64,000 nt of DNA from Raphanus sativus (taxonomy: Eukaryota > Streptophyta > Magnoliopsida > Brassicales > Brassicaceae). The notes under the pieces were generated by a model that worked only from the letters and a program-made list of their open reading frames with translations, was not told the DNA's origin and made no database searches. Location of the stretch: the NCBI RefSeq assembly GCF_000801105.2, contig NC_079519.1:13328668-13392667 (forward strand). Reading direction: 5' to 3'. The translations under genes were made by a program, and so were the position numbers. Positions 10,401 to 21,597 of the stretch are shown one piece after another. Every line of letters starts with the position of its first letter. Within the stretch, counting starts at the first letter, position 1.

Positions 10401-11554
10401 TCTGGGAAGATATTGATGACATCCAAGTGCTCCCCCCAACGTTTGCTTCCTTAGGTAGCCCTTTACTGGTCATTATTCTGAAAAAGAACCGAGGTCTTGA
10501 TGCAAAGCATGGGGCTAAATCTCAGGATGAGGAAGGAAGGCTTTGGTTCTATTTCCAATCATTTGTGTCATTTGATGCGACTAGCAGGTACTCAAAAGCA
10601 ATTTGGTTTTGCGTGATTTATCAACCTGACGAAACCGACACTGGTAAAAGTTCATAGGTGGTTTGCTATTGAATTTTAATTTTAAATGAAAATGACAGGA
10701 CAATCATGGCTTTGTGGAAAACGAGGACGTTAAGTGTAGATCAAAGAGCACATATAGCAGAAGAAGAATCAGATGTGTCAGATCCTTTCCTCTTGCCAGG
10801 AGATGTTGCAGTTGTTTCCGATGCTGAACCGTTAAAGATGTCAAAGGTGTACGCATGTGATCTACCTGGCGATGTATAGCTTTCACTTCTCATCTTTTAT
10901 TTCATGTTTTGTACATTTTGTAGAGAGTCTATGCAACAATGCAGTGTTGACCCATTCATAGTATATGCTCATTATGTTACAGGTAGAATTGGTTATGAAG
11001 ATCTTTGGTGGAGGAGAAATGGAGCGTAAGATCATGGAGAAATCTGGATGTCTCAATTACGCGAGCACAACATGGGAGTCTAAAAAACCTGGGATCTATG
11101 AAAGACGGGTTTCTTACAAATACAATCACACTGTCTCTGTGTTTGGAGGCGGAGTTACCTGCTCGCAACAGAAATCTCCAGCTCCAAATGATGAAGGCTG
11201 GATCTTAAATGACATCGTAGCTCTTCATGATGTTCCATTTGGAGACCATTTTCGCGTAAGTCTTCTTCTTCTTCTTCATCTGGTTTTATATAAACAAGTC
11301 TCACTTCATAGCCTATTAGTAAATGACTCTGATAATGAATGCAGGTTCATCTAAGGTATGAAGTGAAAAAAACAGGAGTTGATTGTACAACAAGTAAGTG
11401 TGAGGTCTACTTGAGGATCAGGTGGCTGAAACCGATAAAGTTTGAACAGAGGATAAGCAAAAGTATAATGGAGAAGTTCAGGAATCGATTGAAGGTTATA
11501 TTTGATTTGTTCCAGAAAGAATCTGTTGCAAATTCATCTTTGACACTTCTTTGA
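7472..11554 (+). CDS. C2 and GRAM domain-containing protein, orthologue of At5g50170
   Basis: Nine exons: 7472-7826, 8055-9296, 9393-9575, 9709-9992, 10106-10222, 10325-10587, 10699-10873, 10983-11255 and 11345-11554. All have GT-AG borders, and together they give 3102 nt, that is 1033 residues plus stop. Order: N-terminal C2 domain (about 1-100, starting MRLYVYVLQAKDVP); linker with a basic stretch; a first VASt domain (LLGGVLLDQKYLVSP onward); a hydrophobic segment near SSSVVCAVLLSVYVVVHIL, a likely membrane anchor; a second C2 domain (WILTIALIKGTNLASVEA); a GRAM domain (PHEEFLLKEYTCYLKRKLP onward); and a second VASt domain near the C terminus. C2 domains bind calcium or lipids, and VASt domains are sterol/lipid-transfer-like folds, so a role at membrane contact sites is likely but inferred. 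The gene looks intact. The ATG follows a CT-rich leader, and an AATAAA lies just past the stop. Confidence 0.93.
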
Positions 11555-11559
11555 CTAGT

Positions 11560-11565
11560 AATAAA
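11560..11565 (+). promoter_or_regulatory. Possible AATAAA polyadenylation signal of the C2-GRAM gene
   Basis: AATAAA lies 6 bp after the TGA and is followed by T-rich sequence. Plant poly(A) signals are loose, so this is only a candidate. Confidence 0.35.
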
Positions 11566-11599
11566 ACTATACTTTGTTTCTTAGTTTGTCACCTTCACT

Positions 11600-13639
11600 T
11601 GCTCTGTTCATGTGACTCCACCTCCTGTGACACCAAAGTTTCTAATGTATAAACGGTTAATAAGAATGAAACTAGCTGCTAGAACTCGAATTTCACATCG
11701 GAACGTTTTTTTTTTTTTTTTTTACTTTCTAAGACACCAATCAAACACTTCCCGCTGGTGAGGCACTTTAGACATGTTTATTGTCTTTCATACCTTTAAT
11801 TTTGACCAAATCAAACTAATCTAACCAGATATAATTAACCATGGTTTCCTTTTTTTTATTATTCATTTATCTGTAGGGATATACAAAATAAAGAGGAGAA
11901 ACGCTTTAATTCAAAACAAGATCCACTTTACTAATTTAACTCTAATTTTAAAATCTTTCTCAAACCAAAAGAAGAAACGCTTTCGTTCCCGACAGAGTTT
12001 TTATCCTAATTTGATGTGTGTATATTCTTCGATCCCGTCAGAGATCCACGGCGAAATCCCATCGGAGATCCTATCTCTGTCGAACAATGACGAAGATCCT
12101 ATCTCTGTCGAACAATGACGAAATCCAATGCAAAGAAGAAATCTACGGCGTCTCGGAAACCAGACCCACCACAAAACTCATCAGGTTAGAGCCTCCGCCG
12201 TTTACTCTTTTACCCTACAAAAGGTTGTTTTTTGATGTTAGTTTTGAATCTCGGCGGTTTATTGTTTTGCATGCTCCAAATTTCAGAATCCTTGCAAAGG
12301 CGAAGAAAAAATCCACGGCAAAGAAGAAATCCACCGCGTCGCGTGAACCAGACCCACCGCCGAGATGGGTGAGTTTGGGATCGGCTGTGGACGAGTTCGG
12401 AATCCGCCGTGGATGAATTTAGAATCTGCCGTGGCTGGAGTTTTAGAGAGTTGATGAGCTCCAAATCTGTTTGACCCATCGTAATCTTGTCCATGGATGA
12501 CTTCAAGAGATATGGATGCTATCTTGTCCATGGATGATTTTAAAAGAGAGCTGTCCATATATTGTTGTCCATCCAAATAATGTTTATCCATTTTTCTCCA
12601 TCCACAAATGTGAGCAACCATAACATTTTTACATGGACACAAAAGCATTCACATGAATCTATATTTACGTTTTTACATGTCTATGTTTAGGTTTTTCTTC
12701 TCTTATCCACATGAGTCTTATCCACATGATTTACATATCCACAACTCCATGTATTCTTTTGTTAACAAGAGTTCATGTCTAAAATCTTTTTTTTCTTCCT
12801 TTTTGGTGAGATTAACAAAATAATATGTTGTCCACAAATAAGGCATCCACAACCACATATAAAATATTACAACAACAAACCGATAAAAAAATATTATTTT
12901 TTGTAGCAAGATCAATAACAACCATTGGATGAAGTTTATTAGATTCATATCGAGAGGGCTCATAATAGTTGGATGTTTCCAAAATTTGTTTTTGAGAATT
13001 GTATCCACAATTCTTTCATCCACATTTTTTATTTGTATCTTTTGAAATATAACAAAAAAATATATCAAAGTGGATATCAAATTATAGAGAATAAAAAAAT
13101 AAAATTTACTGCATCAATATATTTCTCAAATATATTTTAAAATTAGAGAAAAAACAAAACAAAATATAAATGAGTAAAACAGACATTAATAAAACACTAA
13201 CAAGTCTTCTTTTCATCCAGCGTCTTTTTAGTCTCTCTTCACACAGCGAAAGGTAGGTTAGTCATAAAACAAGTTGTGGATATGGAGAAAGTGTGCCTCC
13301 AGCACAATGTGCCTTATCATGTTAAAAAGGAGAAAAATGTGTCTTATACGTTAACACACTCCTTTTTTTTCTAAAATTGGGTCACTGTGAGATGTAACTT
13401 TTTTTGTCAACTGGTATTTGATACAGAGAGCAGAGTACTGTAATGGAATATAAAAACTGTATAGAAAAAGCCTCAAACAAGCGAGGAAAGTAAGGATAAC
13501 ATAAATCCAATAAATACCTATCCAAGAGAGAGAGAAAGAGAGATCTCCATTGGTAATCCATTACATGGAAAAACTAAGATAAGACATCTTTATCCAAAAT
13601 TTCTTCAACCCAAAGGGGGGGGGTGGAGGTGGGCCTTGT
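11600..13639. other. Intergenic sequence without a recognised gene
   Basis: 11600-12000 is AT-rich. 12030-12420 is less AT-rich and contains an imperfect duplication: an AAATCYACGGCG...CCAGACCCACC block near 12140 recurs near 12320, and a perfect direct repeat of CTATCTCTGTCGAACAATGA lies at about 12070-12115. It holds a 132-codon open frame (12018-12416) with low-complexity Lys/Ser and no family I know. It may be a rearranged gene fragment. 12480-13100 is AT-rich with many TCCATCCA/TCCACA words. 13200-13500 shows nothing recognisable. Confidence 0.4.
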
Positions 13640-13647
13640 GCTACATA

Positions 13648-13834
13648 CAGCGGCGGAGCCGGACTTAAGTTTTAAAGGGAGCAATCTAAGATTTGAATTT
13701 AATTTACAGAGGGCAATCATAGAAATTTTACCATGTAAACCATAAAAATTATGAATAATCAATGAAAATGCACAAAAAAAAATATTTCATGGTGGGCAGC
13801 TGCCACCCTTCCTCTCCACTTCCCTCCGCCACTG
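13648..13834. mobile_element. hAT-type MITE, 187 bp
   Basis: The ends are inverted: CAGCGGCGGAG at the left and CTCCGCCACTG at the right. They are flanked by perfect 8-bp direct repeats GCTACATA (13640-13647 and 13835-13842). An 8-bp target duplication and CAG-type termini are typical of hAT elements. There is no coding capacity, so it needed a transposase in trans. Confidence 0.85.
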
Positions 13835-13884
13835 GCTACATAAGAATGTATACTAGTTCAAAAAGAAGCACTCAAGCTACATTT

Positions 13885-14850
13885 ATCTGAAGCAACATGA
13901 GAATGTATACGAGATCAGAAAGAACCACTCCTCGCTAAGAGCCTTGTCCCTTGATTGAATTTGCAGTCTCTGTTTCTAGCTTCCATTCATTAAGCTTATC
14001 AGCAAAGTCGTATCTCAGATTCTTAAAAAGCAAAGGAAGGCCATGCTTTTGGACGGTTATGTAACAATCCGGCCTGTGGGAACAACCTGTACATGGATTC
14101 CAGGCTGTCCCTGTAGAGCAATGATCCTAATTTCTTTATGAGTTCTCACTAGCCATAATTAGGTTGTTGGGAGGAGGGGGGTGTTTGGCGTTTCTCAAAC
14201 CCAAGAACTCACCATTTAACAATCTTTCTCCATGATAAGTTATCACTAATTAACCCGACTTTTATTGTAATAATCTGTATCGTGGTCCAGGCTGGCCCTT
14301 CAGGACAGCAACCCCAGACCATCACTTGTGAACCCTCACTTACTCCATAATTAGGTTGTTTGTGCACTTGGCCTTCCTCGAACCCAAAACCTCACCTTTT
14401 AATAACCCTTCCACATGATAAGTTGTCACCAATTGACATACAAATCAATTGGTGACAAATTGTCCAGTGGGAAGATTGTTAAAAGGTAAGGTTTTTGTTC
14501 GAGAAACGCCAAGCGCACCAACATCATAATTGTGGAGTCAGAGAAATTTCATAAGTGAAGGGTTGGGTTCGATCTCCTGCGATACCAGCCTGGGATCCAC
14601 AGGTCGGGTTGTTACCACGGGATAGATTGTTACATGTTAATTACACCAAAAAGATCAGTGGCTTCAAGGGCAAAGATTACTCGTGGTACATGTAAGCTTA
14701 CCATACTATTAGTGGACCTCAAGAAACACTTGAATTTAGCATCAGCCAAGCTTTTGAGAATGAGTAAAATGAACGCTGAAATTAATGCCCTATTATGGAA
14801 GATAACTTCGCCAGTGTGATTTCTAAGTACCGAACACATTCCAACTAGTC
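13885..14850 (-). pseudogene. LINE RNase H-like remnant, split by a foldback element
   Basis: On the minus strand, 14850 to 14640 reads as the N-terminal part of a plant non-LTR RNase H-like domain (VLRNHTGEV, RVIFALEATDL, GVIN). 14059 to about 13885 continues it with NRPKAWPSF and, after frame changes, LNEWKLETETANSIKG. Between them sits the 575-bp element at 14060-14634, placed exactly between GVIN and RPKAW. Stops and frameshifts show it is dead. The rest of the LINE (RT, endonuclease) is not recognisable next to it. Confidence 0.7.
14060..14634. mobile_element. Foldback-like element with TGTAACAATC termini
   Basis: The termini are TGTAACAATC and GATTGTTACA, a perfect 10-bp inversion. The flanks are GGTTA (14055-14059) and TGTTA (14635-14639), a 5-bp duplication with one mismatch. 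The interior has two direct diverged units (about 14060-14250 and 14250-14440) followed by one inverted unit (about 14445-14634). They meet at a palindrome, GTCACCAATTGACA against CAATTGGTGAC. TG...CA ends with a 5-bp duplication could mean an LTR-derived element, and the hairpin could mean a foldback transposon. The insertion is visible because it interrupts a LINE RNase H frame. Confidence 0.7.
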
Positions 14851-14934
14851 GGTTTCTCAAATTTAAAAACATAGAATAACAAAAAAAATATAGAATAGAT
14901 ATATTTTTTTAAAAGAAGAATCAATTTTGATAGT

Positions 14935-15870
14935 CTCTCTCTCTCTACTTTTAGAGAGAGATTTTCTCTCGACACCCTCTGTTCACAGACATCTATCTTT
15001 CATAGAGGATCGAGATTATCTCTTTTGGTGTAATATACTTCGATCTTTGATCGAGTTCCTTTCTGGTTTATCGGATTTCTTTTTCGCGTTGGCGATTTTG
15101 TTGTGTGTTTCAACCCAAATCTGATCTGTTCTTCATTTTCTTTTTCGTTTATCAGTTTTGTGGTTGAATTAATAAATTTGCTCTGGCGATAGTGTTTCTT
15201 TTCCAATCTCCTCTTTTGCAAAAAAAGGTCAAATCCCGTTTGTTTGTACTGGAATCTTGTTTCTCTAAGGATATGCACTCAATCATCTTTAGCGAGAGTC
15301 AATCTTTACTTTCTATGTGAGGCCAATTGGCTTTTAGTAAAGTATCTATGCGGAGAGGAAGCGGTGGAGTTGGGTGGATATGGGTTGATTTAACAGAGGT
15401 TTAGTAGAGCTGGCATCTCCTTATGGATGATGGTCCGGTAAAAGATCTCCCGTTTGTCAACTGAACTATCTCTTAAGTTATCATCTACAGAGGGATGGAG
15501 TTTCCATTATACAGGCAAAGGTTGAAGCGAAAGCTGGAGGTAAAAGGTATTGGCGTTTGCAGAAAGAGATCCATGAATACTATGGTGGTGGAGAAACAAG
15601 AGATGGAGGATTGATCTTCAGAACTCTTGGCGGAGAAGAACTACAGCGGTTGTTTGCCGTTTCGCATGACAGACACGTTTCAATACGTGTCTTGCGCCTC
15701 TTCTTCGTTTACCACGTGATGGACAACAATCACTAACCGATCTTCATCTTGGGCCTTATATTGAGTTTCTCTTTGTATTTATGTTATTGGATCTCAATTT
15801 TGTAACATACAAACCTTGTCATATGCCCATTGGGCTTAATCAATACAATACCGTTGACAAAAAAAAATAT
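14935..15870 (+). mobile_element. Short non-LTR retroposon with poly(A) tail, copy 1
   Basis: It starts with a TCTCTCTCTCTACTTTTAGAGAGAG hairpin-like block (written here only as its first and last parts: TCTCTCTC and TTTTAGAGAGAG) and ends AATACCGTTGACAAAAAAAA at about 15845-15868. It has no long ORF. A related element is on the minus strand at 19845-20715. The GTTGACA-poly(A) end is like that of Brassicaceae LINE tails, so this is probably an internally deleted LINE or a LINE-mobilised SINE-like family. Confidence 0.55.
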
Positions 15871-15926
15871 TTTTTCTAAAAAGATAGAACAAATTATTAT
15901 ATCTTTTTTTTAAAGATAGAATAGTT

Positions 15927-16640
15927 TGGCGTTTCTCAAACCCAAGAACTCACCATTTAACAATCTTTTTCCATGACAAGTTGTCACCAATTAACCCAAC
16001 TTTTACTGTAATAATCCGTATCGTGGTCCATGTTGGCCCTGCAGGACACCAACCCCAAACCATCACTTGTGAACCCTCACTTACTCTATAATTAGGTTGT
16101 TGGTGCACTTTGCGTTCCTCGAACCCAAGACCTCACCTTTTAATAACTTTTTCACATGATAAGTTGTCACCAATTGACATGCAGATCAATTGGTGACAAA
16201 TTGTCCAGTGGGAGGAGTGTTAAAAGGTGAGGTTTTGTGTTCGAGAAACGCCAAGTACACTAACAACCTAATTATAGAGTCAGTGAAAGTTCATAAGTGA
16301 GGGGTTGGGTTCGATTCCCTGCAATACCAGCCTGGGATCCACAGGTCGGGTTGTTACCACGGGACATAATGTAACAGATTAATTACACTAAAAAGATCAG
16401 TAGCTTCAGAGGCAAAGATTACTCGTGGTATATGTATGCTTACCATACTATTAGTGGACCTCAAGAAACACTGGAATTTAGCGTCAGCCAAGCTTTTGAC
16501 AATTAGTAAAAATGAACGCTGAAATTAATGCCCTATTATGTAAGATAACTTCGCCAGTGTGATTTCTAAGTACCGAACCCATTCCAACCAGTTTGTTTCT
16601 CAAATTTAAAAACATAGAATAACCAAAAATATAGAATATA
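15927..16640. repeat. Second copy of the foldback plus LINE RNase H segment
   Basis: The sequence from TTTGGCGTTTCTCAAACC to about 16640 is a diverged copy of 14188-14885. It repeats the last part of the foldback element (palindrome centre near 16185, end near 16375) and the adjacent minus-strand RNase H remnant. It lacks the foldback's left terminus, so it arose by duplication of the locus, not a fresh insertion. Confidence 0.8.
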
Positions 16641-16890
16641 TACTTTTTCTTAAAAAGATAGAACATAGACATACATAAGGATATATTATAAATTTAACCC
16701 TTTTAAGAAAATATCGCACAAAATAATTGTTTTATCTACGATATATGTAGAGTAAAAGATTGCACAAAAAATATTTTGTAGTTTTTTAACAAAAAAATAA
16801 AAAGACTATAGTATATATTGTATTTTATAAATAACAAAACAATTCCGTTCGGAATAAGTTTTACAGAATTATGGATCTTGGAATTATCAG
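16641..16890. other. AT-rich spacer
   Basis: This contains A/T-rich words shared with the sequence before 15927 (AAAAAGATAGAAC), probably a duplication edge. No gene is seen. Confidence 0.35.
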
Positions 16891-18916
16891 GAAGTCTATT
16901 CGTGCCAAGGATGGTATAGTACACTTGAGGGTTTTGATGGTTTAATGGGAGAGGAATACATGAATGAGTCAGTTACCACTTCTGTAACACCCTCCTCTCC
17001 CGCTCATTACCGGGGGATTTCCGAGCGCGGAGTTAAGGAAACACATGTCTAATAACCTGACATCTCGTGTGTCCCGGTATAGGTACCAAGAACTTCGGGT
17101 GCATTTTCTTCCTTACAAAATCATCCATCACGACCAATTCCGGCACATGACTTCTAGTTCTGCTAAAAGGGAGGAAAAGGGAGGGTGAGTACGACCACTC
17201 AGTGAGATGGTTTTAGAACAGCTTCCCCGCATGAGCCCTTATACAGTTCAATGCGAACCTAGGGCTGAATAGCCACTGGCAATCATTTATTTCATTTCAT
17301 TTAATTCATTTCATTCAATCAAGAATTGCGATGATCTCAGTCATCATTTAACACACACTTAATTTTGACTCATGTTTATCCTAGAACTCTAGGTTCTTAT
17401 GACTCATGATTCTTATAACCTCTAGGTTCTTATAAACTCTAGAATCTGATGCACACCCAAGGAATCACTTTCTGGTCCTACATGACGCGCATCCTTGTAA
17501 TCAGCCGCCCGGTATTCTCAAACATCCTGGTCCAGATGAGGTTCCACCCTGATCGGCTGACTACTTTCCGCCCAGACTCGGCGTTAGACTCGATCTTAAC
17601 CGGCGCCATTAGAACCCGCCATCGCCGTCCTTTCATGGCCCTCAGCCCCGCTTTCTTTTACCCGCTGCGGTCAGCGTCCCTAGACATCACCTTTACCGGT
17701 GTCTAGTTGCTATACTTTCTTTCATTAACCTTTTCATTTCCTTTAACCGGAATTCATTTCTATTTCCTTTAACCGGAATTCATTTCCATTTCCTTTAACC
17801 GGAATTCATTTCCTTTTTCCTTTAACCAGAATTCATTTTCAATTCCTTTATCTTTACTCATACAATTTCCTTCCATACTAGACGCCACCCGTTCTCGGTG
17901 TCGCATTCAATTCAATCAACATCCAATCACATGGATCTTAGCATTCATCTAACCAGTCCGGTTAACCATATACTATGAACCTAGGTTTAATTATTTCTAA
18001 ATATCCTAGCTTTCACAACACAATAGTCACATTTTCAGATCAGAGAATCACATCAACATCATCAGTCAACACAATCAGTCGATTCAGGTCCTTTAACAGT
18101 ATGGCGTTCTTATGCAACATGATCTACCAACCTAGCTTTCAATCAGGGACTAATCAATCCTAGATCCTCATTCAACAGTATAAAAGATCATGAGAGAAGA
18201 TCTGGGTTCAAAACACCTCACGTGAGATTAGATCTGAGTTGATCTGGAACGAGAGAGAAGGAGAGATCGAGTTCGGCAGCCCAACACCACACGGCCACCA
18301 CCACTACTCGCGGTTGGTCACAGCGAGAGGAGAGAGATCCGGCCGAGAGAAAGAGAGAGCGGCGAAGAGAGAGAAAGAGGAGAGAGAGTTGGCGGCTGGA
18401 GAAAGAGAGCGACGGCTAGGGCTTCTTGTCTCCAAGATTTCTCTGCAAGGCTCCGCTTCAAAGTTTCTAATGAGAGACTTAGGGGGTGGAGGCTTAAATT
18501 TATAAGAAAAGGGGTGAGAAACCCTAGGTTTTTCTTATTGGGCTGTAGGGAGACCCATTCCCTTAAATTTTTAAAAAGGACCGGTTTTGGGATGTTACAA
18601 CTTCATTCGGAGATAGAGGCTCTCATTTGGACAATGAAATGTATGAAGAATCTAAGACAATTTTATGTTACATTTGCAACAGATTGTTCTCAGTTGGTGA
18701 AGATGGTTTCAGAACTAAAAGAATAGCTACCCTTTACAAGTTATTTGGAAGACATAAAATTTTTGAAGAGAATTTTCATCAGTTCTGAGCACATTCATAT
18801 ACCACAGACGTAGAATTCAAGGACGGACAGCCCTCGCAAACAGTGCAAGAAAGCAACTGTAGTTCGTCATCCATTTGAACGTGAAGCTACCGGTTTGGTT
18901 TGCAGAGTCTATATGA
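16890..18916 (+). pseudogene. LINE RNase H-like remnant, split by a solo LTR
   Basis: 16893-16982 reads as GWYSTLEGFDGLMG and continues after a frame change. 18605-18916 reads LHSEIEALIWTMKCMKNLRQ, then ATDCSQLVKMVSE, then YLEDIKFLKR and finally a PVWF-type end. These are the blocks, in order, of the C-terminal RNase H-like domain of plant LINEs. In-frame stops and at least two frame shifts make it a pseudogene. The solo LTR at 16983-18599 sits inside it. Confidence 0.75.
16983..18599 (+). mobile_element. Solo LTR, 1617 bp
   Basis: It begins TGTAACACCCTCC and ends GGGATGTTACA. It is flanked by perfect 5-bp duplications ACTTC (16978-16982 and 18600-18604). Removing it rejoins a LINE RNase H coding stretch, which confirms the borders. 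A TATAAAA at 18179-18185, followed by a purine-rich region, suggests plus orientation. TGTAACA...TGTTACA ends are seen in gypsy-type LTRs. No internal region or partner LTR is present, so it is a product of LTR-LTR recombination. Confidence 0.85.
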
Positions 18917-19844
18917 TTATGTTTTCAGTTGTTCGCAAAAATAAATAAATAACAAAAATTATTTTACATTATAAATTAAAACCTTTTATAAAACATAAAA
19001 AATAAGTCAGAACATTTATTTTATTTTGTAAGAAAATTATAATATAAATTTTAACAAACCTAGATTAGTATATCAAAATTGTTTCTGGAATTTAATTTTT
19101 GTATATCAAAACTTTTAAAATATTCTTATCATTTAATTTTTTCTACATTTTCTGATTTATATATATTTTTAATAATTTTTATTATTATGAAAATAATTAT
19201 TCTAAAACTAAACAATTAATACAAAGATATAAAAGAACAAATACATTTTTATTATTGTCTATGTTTGCCAATTTCTCCTAATAATTATAGAAGACCAAGG
19301 CTTTCAAACGTGGAGAAAAAGATGAGACTAGAGTGCTCAAACTACTTGATTACAGTTGGAGCAATACCTGTCATTTACGAAATCGACAGCCACTTTCGAA
19401 ATCTTTTTTCTCCAATTCGGAAACTTTGACCGGCGCTTGAGAGATATATTTAGTTTTCTTTTGTCAATAACATAATAATTACCAAACAGTTTAGATTTTT
19501 ATTTTTGTACAAATTTCGACAAAGTTGGGGTACCATTAAGAGTGATGATAAACCCCATACAGGCGTCCAAAATAAAAGAAAACAAATCACTAGAAATATT
19601 AGAAAGAAGAGTCAATTTGCTGAAAACCATAGGGTTATTAGAAATTAACTAAGTGAATATGATGTGACAACTTTGCTGTCTAAGAATGGATGTACTAATA
19701 CGGGGAATTTAGGGCATTTAGTTAATTATGGGAAAAGCTGTGAGTAGAAGATGCAAATTCCCTAGAAAAAATTGACAATTAGACCATTATTGAAAAATTA
19801 TTTATCTAAATATACCATTTACAAATAGTAATAATTTTTTTTGA
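18917..19844. other. AT-rich intergenic sequence
   Basis: No ORF of note and no recognisable element. Many A/T runs. Confidence 0.4.
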
Positions 19845-20715
19845 TTTTTTTTTTGTCGGCAAGCAGTTTTATTATAAAGTCCAAATAGGCAGATTAACAT
19901 GGTACAGACTTACTTAATCTTTAAGGTTCAAACAACAGAAATACAAAAGAAATAAAATATGAAAGCGGTTACATGAACACGCGTCAGCTGGAGAAACCTT
20001 CGTATCTCTACACATATTAACACGTGGTCTTCTTTAAGGAAGTGTCTACACATATTAACATGTGTTCTTCCTTAAGGAAGCGGCACGCTCGGCCGTGAAA
20101 GAGAGGTTTTCGCCGGAAGACAAATTCCACCTCCACTTCTTTTCTATCTCCGTCATAATTCACAGCACCTTTGACACCGTAAAGTGCTTTAGCCGCCGGT
20201 ACCAATCAAAGTAGCTTCTCTCTGGTCGCCATCCTCCCTCGTCTTCAGTCTTCTACAGCCACCCAAAAGGAGCACACCCATGTCTCCAAGCTATCTTCGC
20301 GCAAGAACTCCGCCGTCCACTAAGGATTACGGCATAAACATATGTGAAATTACCCAATCAAGAGTAGATGCATCCGGTTGAATAGAGGTTGGTCGGGATT
20401 AAACTCCGAGAGACGCTCCAGAATCCGATCGAAACTAGATCGGAAGACAAAAAAAGACTTTATTAATCAACCCAAATTGAAAGAAGTAAATCCATGAAAA
20501 AAATCTCAGTGTTTGGGTTGAAACAAAACAAAATTCGCATAAACGAAAAGAAAAAAAATCGATCTAAATGACCAAAGGAAAGAACACACAACAAAAGATC
20601 TGATCGAAATCGGAAAATATTAACAAACATAAGATCCGGCGTCGCCCGAGATAAGATCCGGAAATCGCCTTCTCTCTCTAAAAGATAGAGATGTGATAAG
20701 AGAGAGAGAAGGTTT
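19845..20715 (-). mobile_element. Short non-LTR retroposon with poly(A) tail, copy 2
   Basis: On the minus strand it starts near 20715 with CTTCTCTCTCTCTTATC and TCTTTTAGAGAGAGAAGG and ends at about 19846 with CTTGCCGACAAAAAAAAAA. Shared landmarks with 14935-15870 are the CT-rich hairpin start, the TTTTTCTTTTCGTTTATG-like block, TTTCAACCCAAA and the GACA-poly(A) end. A candidate duplication TTTTTTGATTT flanks both ends, but it is low complexity. Confidence 0.5.
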
Positions 20716-21564
20716 TTTGATTTAATTTATATATAAACCTCAATCTGTATAAAAGAATAACATAAAATTAAATTAAAAAAATGATCTGGTCTATTCTGAA
20801 ATCCTCTAAAAACATCATATGCAGTTTTTCTAAAATAGTATTCAGTTCCAAAGTAAATAATATGTTTCATTTTTTTTTCTTATCAACAAAGAACCTCCAT
20901 TATTTATTTACATTTGATCTCCAAGCATAATTTGCTATATAGATATGCACAATGAATTTAATGAAAAAGAGATAAAGAAAGAATAAGAAGGGGGGAAAAG
21001 AAGAAACTCGTTGAATCAAAAATGTTGAATTTCAACGTCAAGAACAGAGTCATATGAATTTCTAGAAACAAGTTTGAATATAATTTGCTAAGATTGTTTC
21101 ATGGGTTTTTTTCTCCTTTTTAAAAATAAAATGATTGATAATATGGAATACACATTCTAAACTTGTTCGAATAATTACATACGTTGAATTATAAATGATA
21201 ACATGTTTAGAATATATCATACTAGAAAAAGTAAACTACGTTATCTATGGATGACAAAAAAAAAAAAAAAAAAAAAAAACGTTATCTATGAAACATTGTA
21301 AAAAAAAAGAGAATACTTCTTTTTAGATTGCTAAACTGTACTGAAAAATGCAAAGAAGAAAATTAATCAAAATTTTAATATATTTAAAAAAATATTAAAA
21401 TTGAATTCGGAGAAATAAATACAATCTAATATACCTAAGTAGTAACCAGATCAACTAAATATAACATATTCAAATCATATGTTTAATTAAAATAATATTA
21501 TTATTATAAATTATTAATTGATATACAATTTAAAGTAAATAATATATATACTTTATAAATCTTC
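20716..21564. other. AT-rich sequence, probably the interior of a Helitron
   Basis: No coding content. An A-run lies at about 21249-21280. It precedes the Helitron-type 3' end at 21597. The matching 5' end was not found. Confidence 0.35.
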
Positions 21565-21597
21565 ATTCCCGTGCATGAGCATGGGAGATTCATCTAG
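21565..21597 (+). mobile_element. Helitron 3' terminus
   Basis: A short stem, CCCGTGC/GCATGGG (loop ATGA, one mismatch), is followed 9 bp later by CTAG and then a host T. This is the standard Helitron end: a hairpin then CTRR before T. The sequence right after it is a LINE remnant, so the Helitron probably landed in that LINE. Confidence 0.65.

Noticed and set aside
12018..12416. A 132-codon frame in the spacer.
   Set aside because: Low complexity, internal duplication, no known domain and no clear promoter or splice context. Kept only as a spacer note.
13935..14058. A minus-strand frame reading HGLPLLFKNLRYDFADKLNEW looked like the last exon of a host gene.
   Set aside because: Another frame reads NRPKAWPSF and continues the LINE RNase H sequence beyond the foldback element, so it is a frame-shifted transposon remnant.
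16300..16330. GGGTTCGATTCC in the foldback copy looks like a tRNA or SINE B box.
   Set aside because: No A box at the right distance and no tRNA fold; it is not conserved in the opposite arm. The likeness is probably chance.
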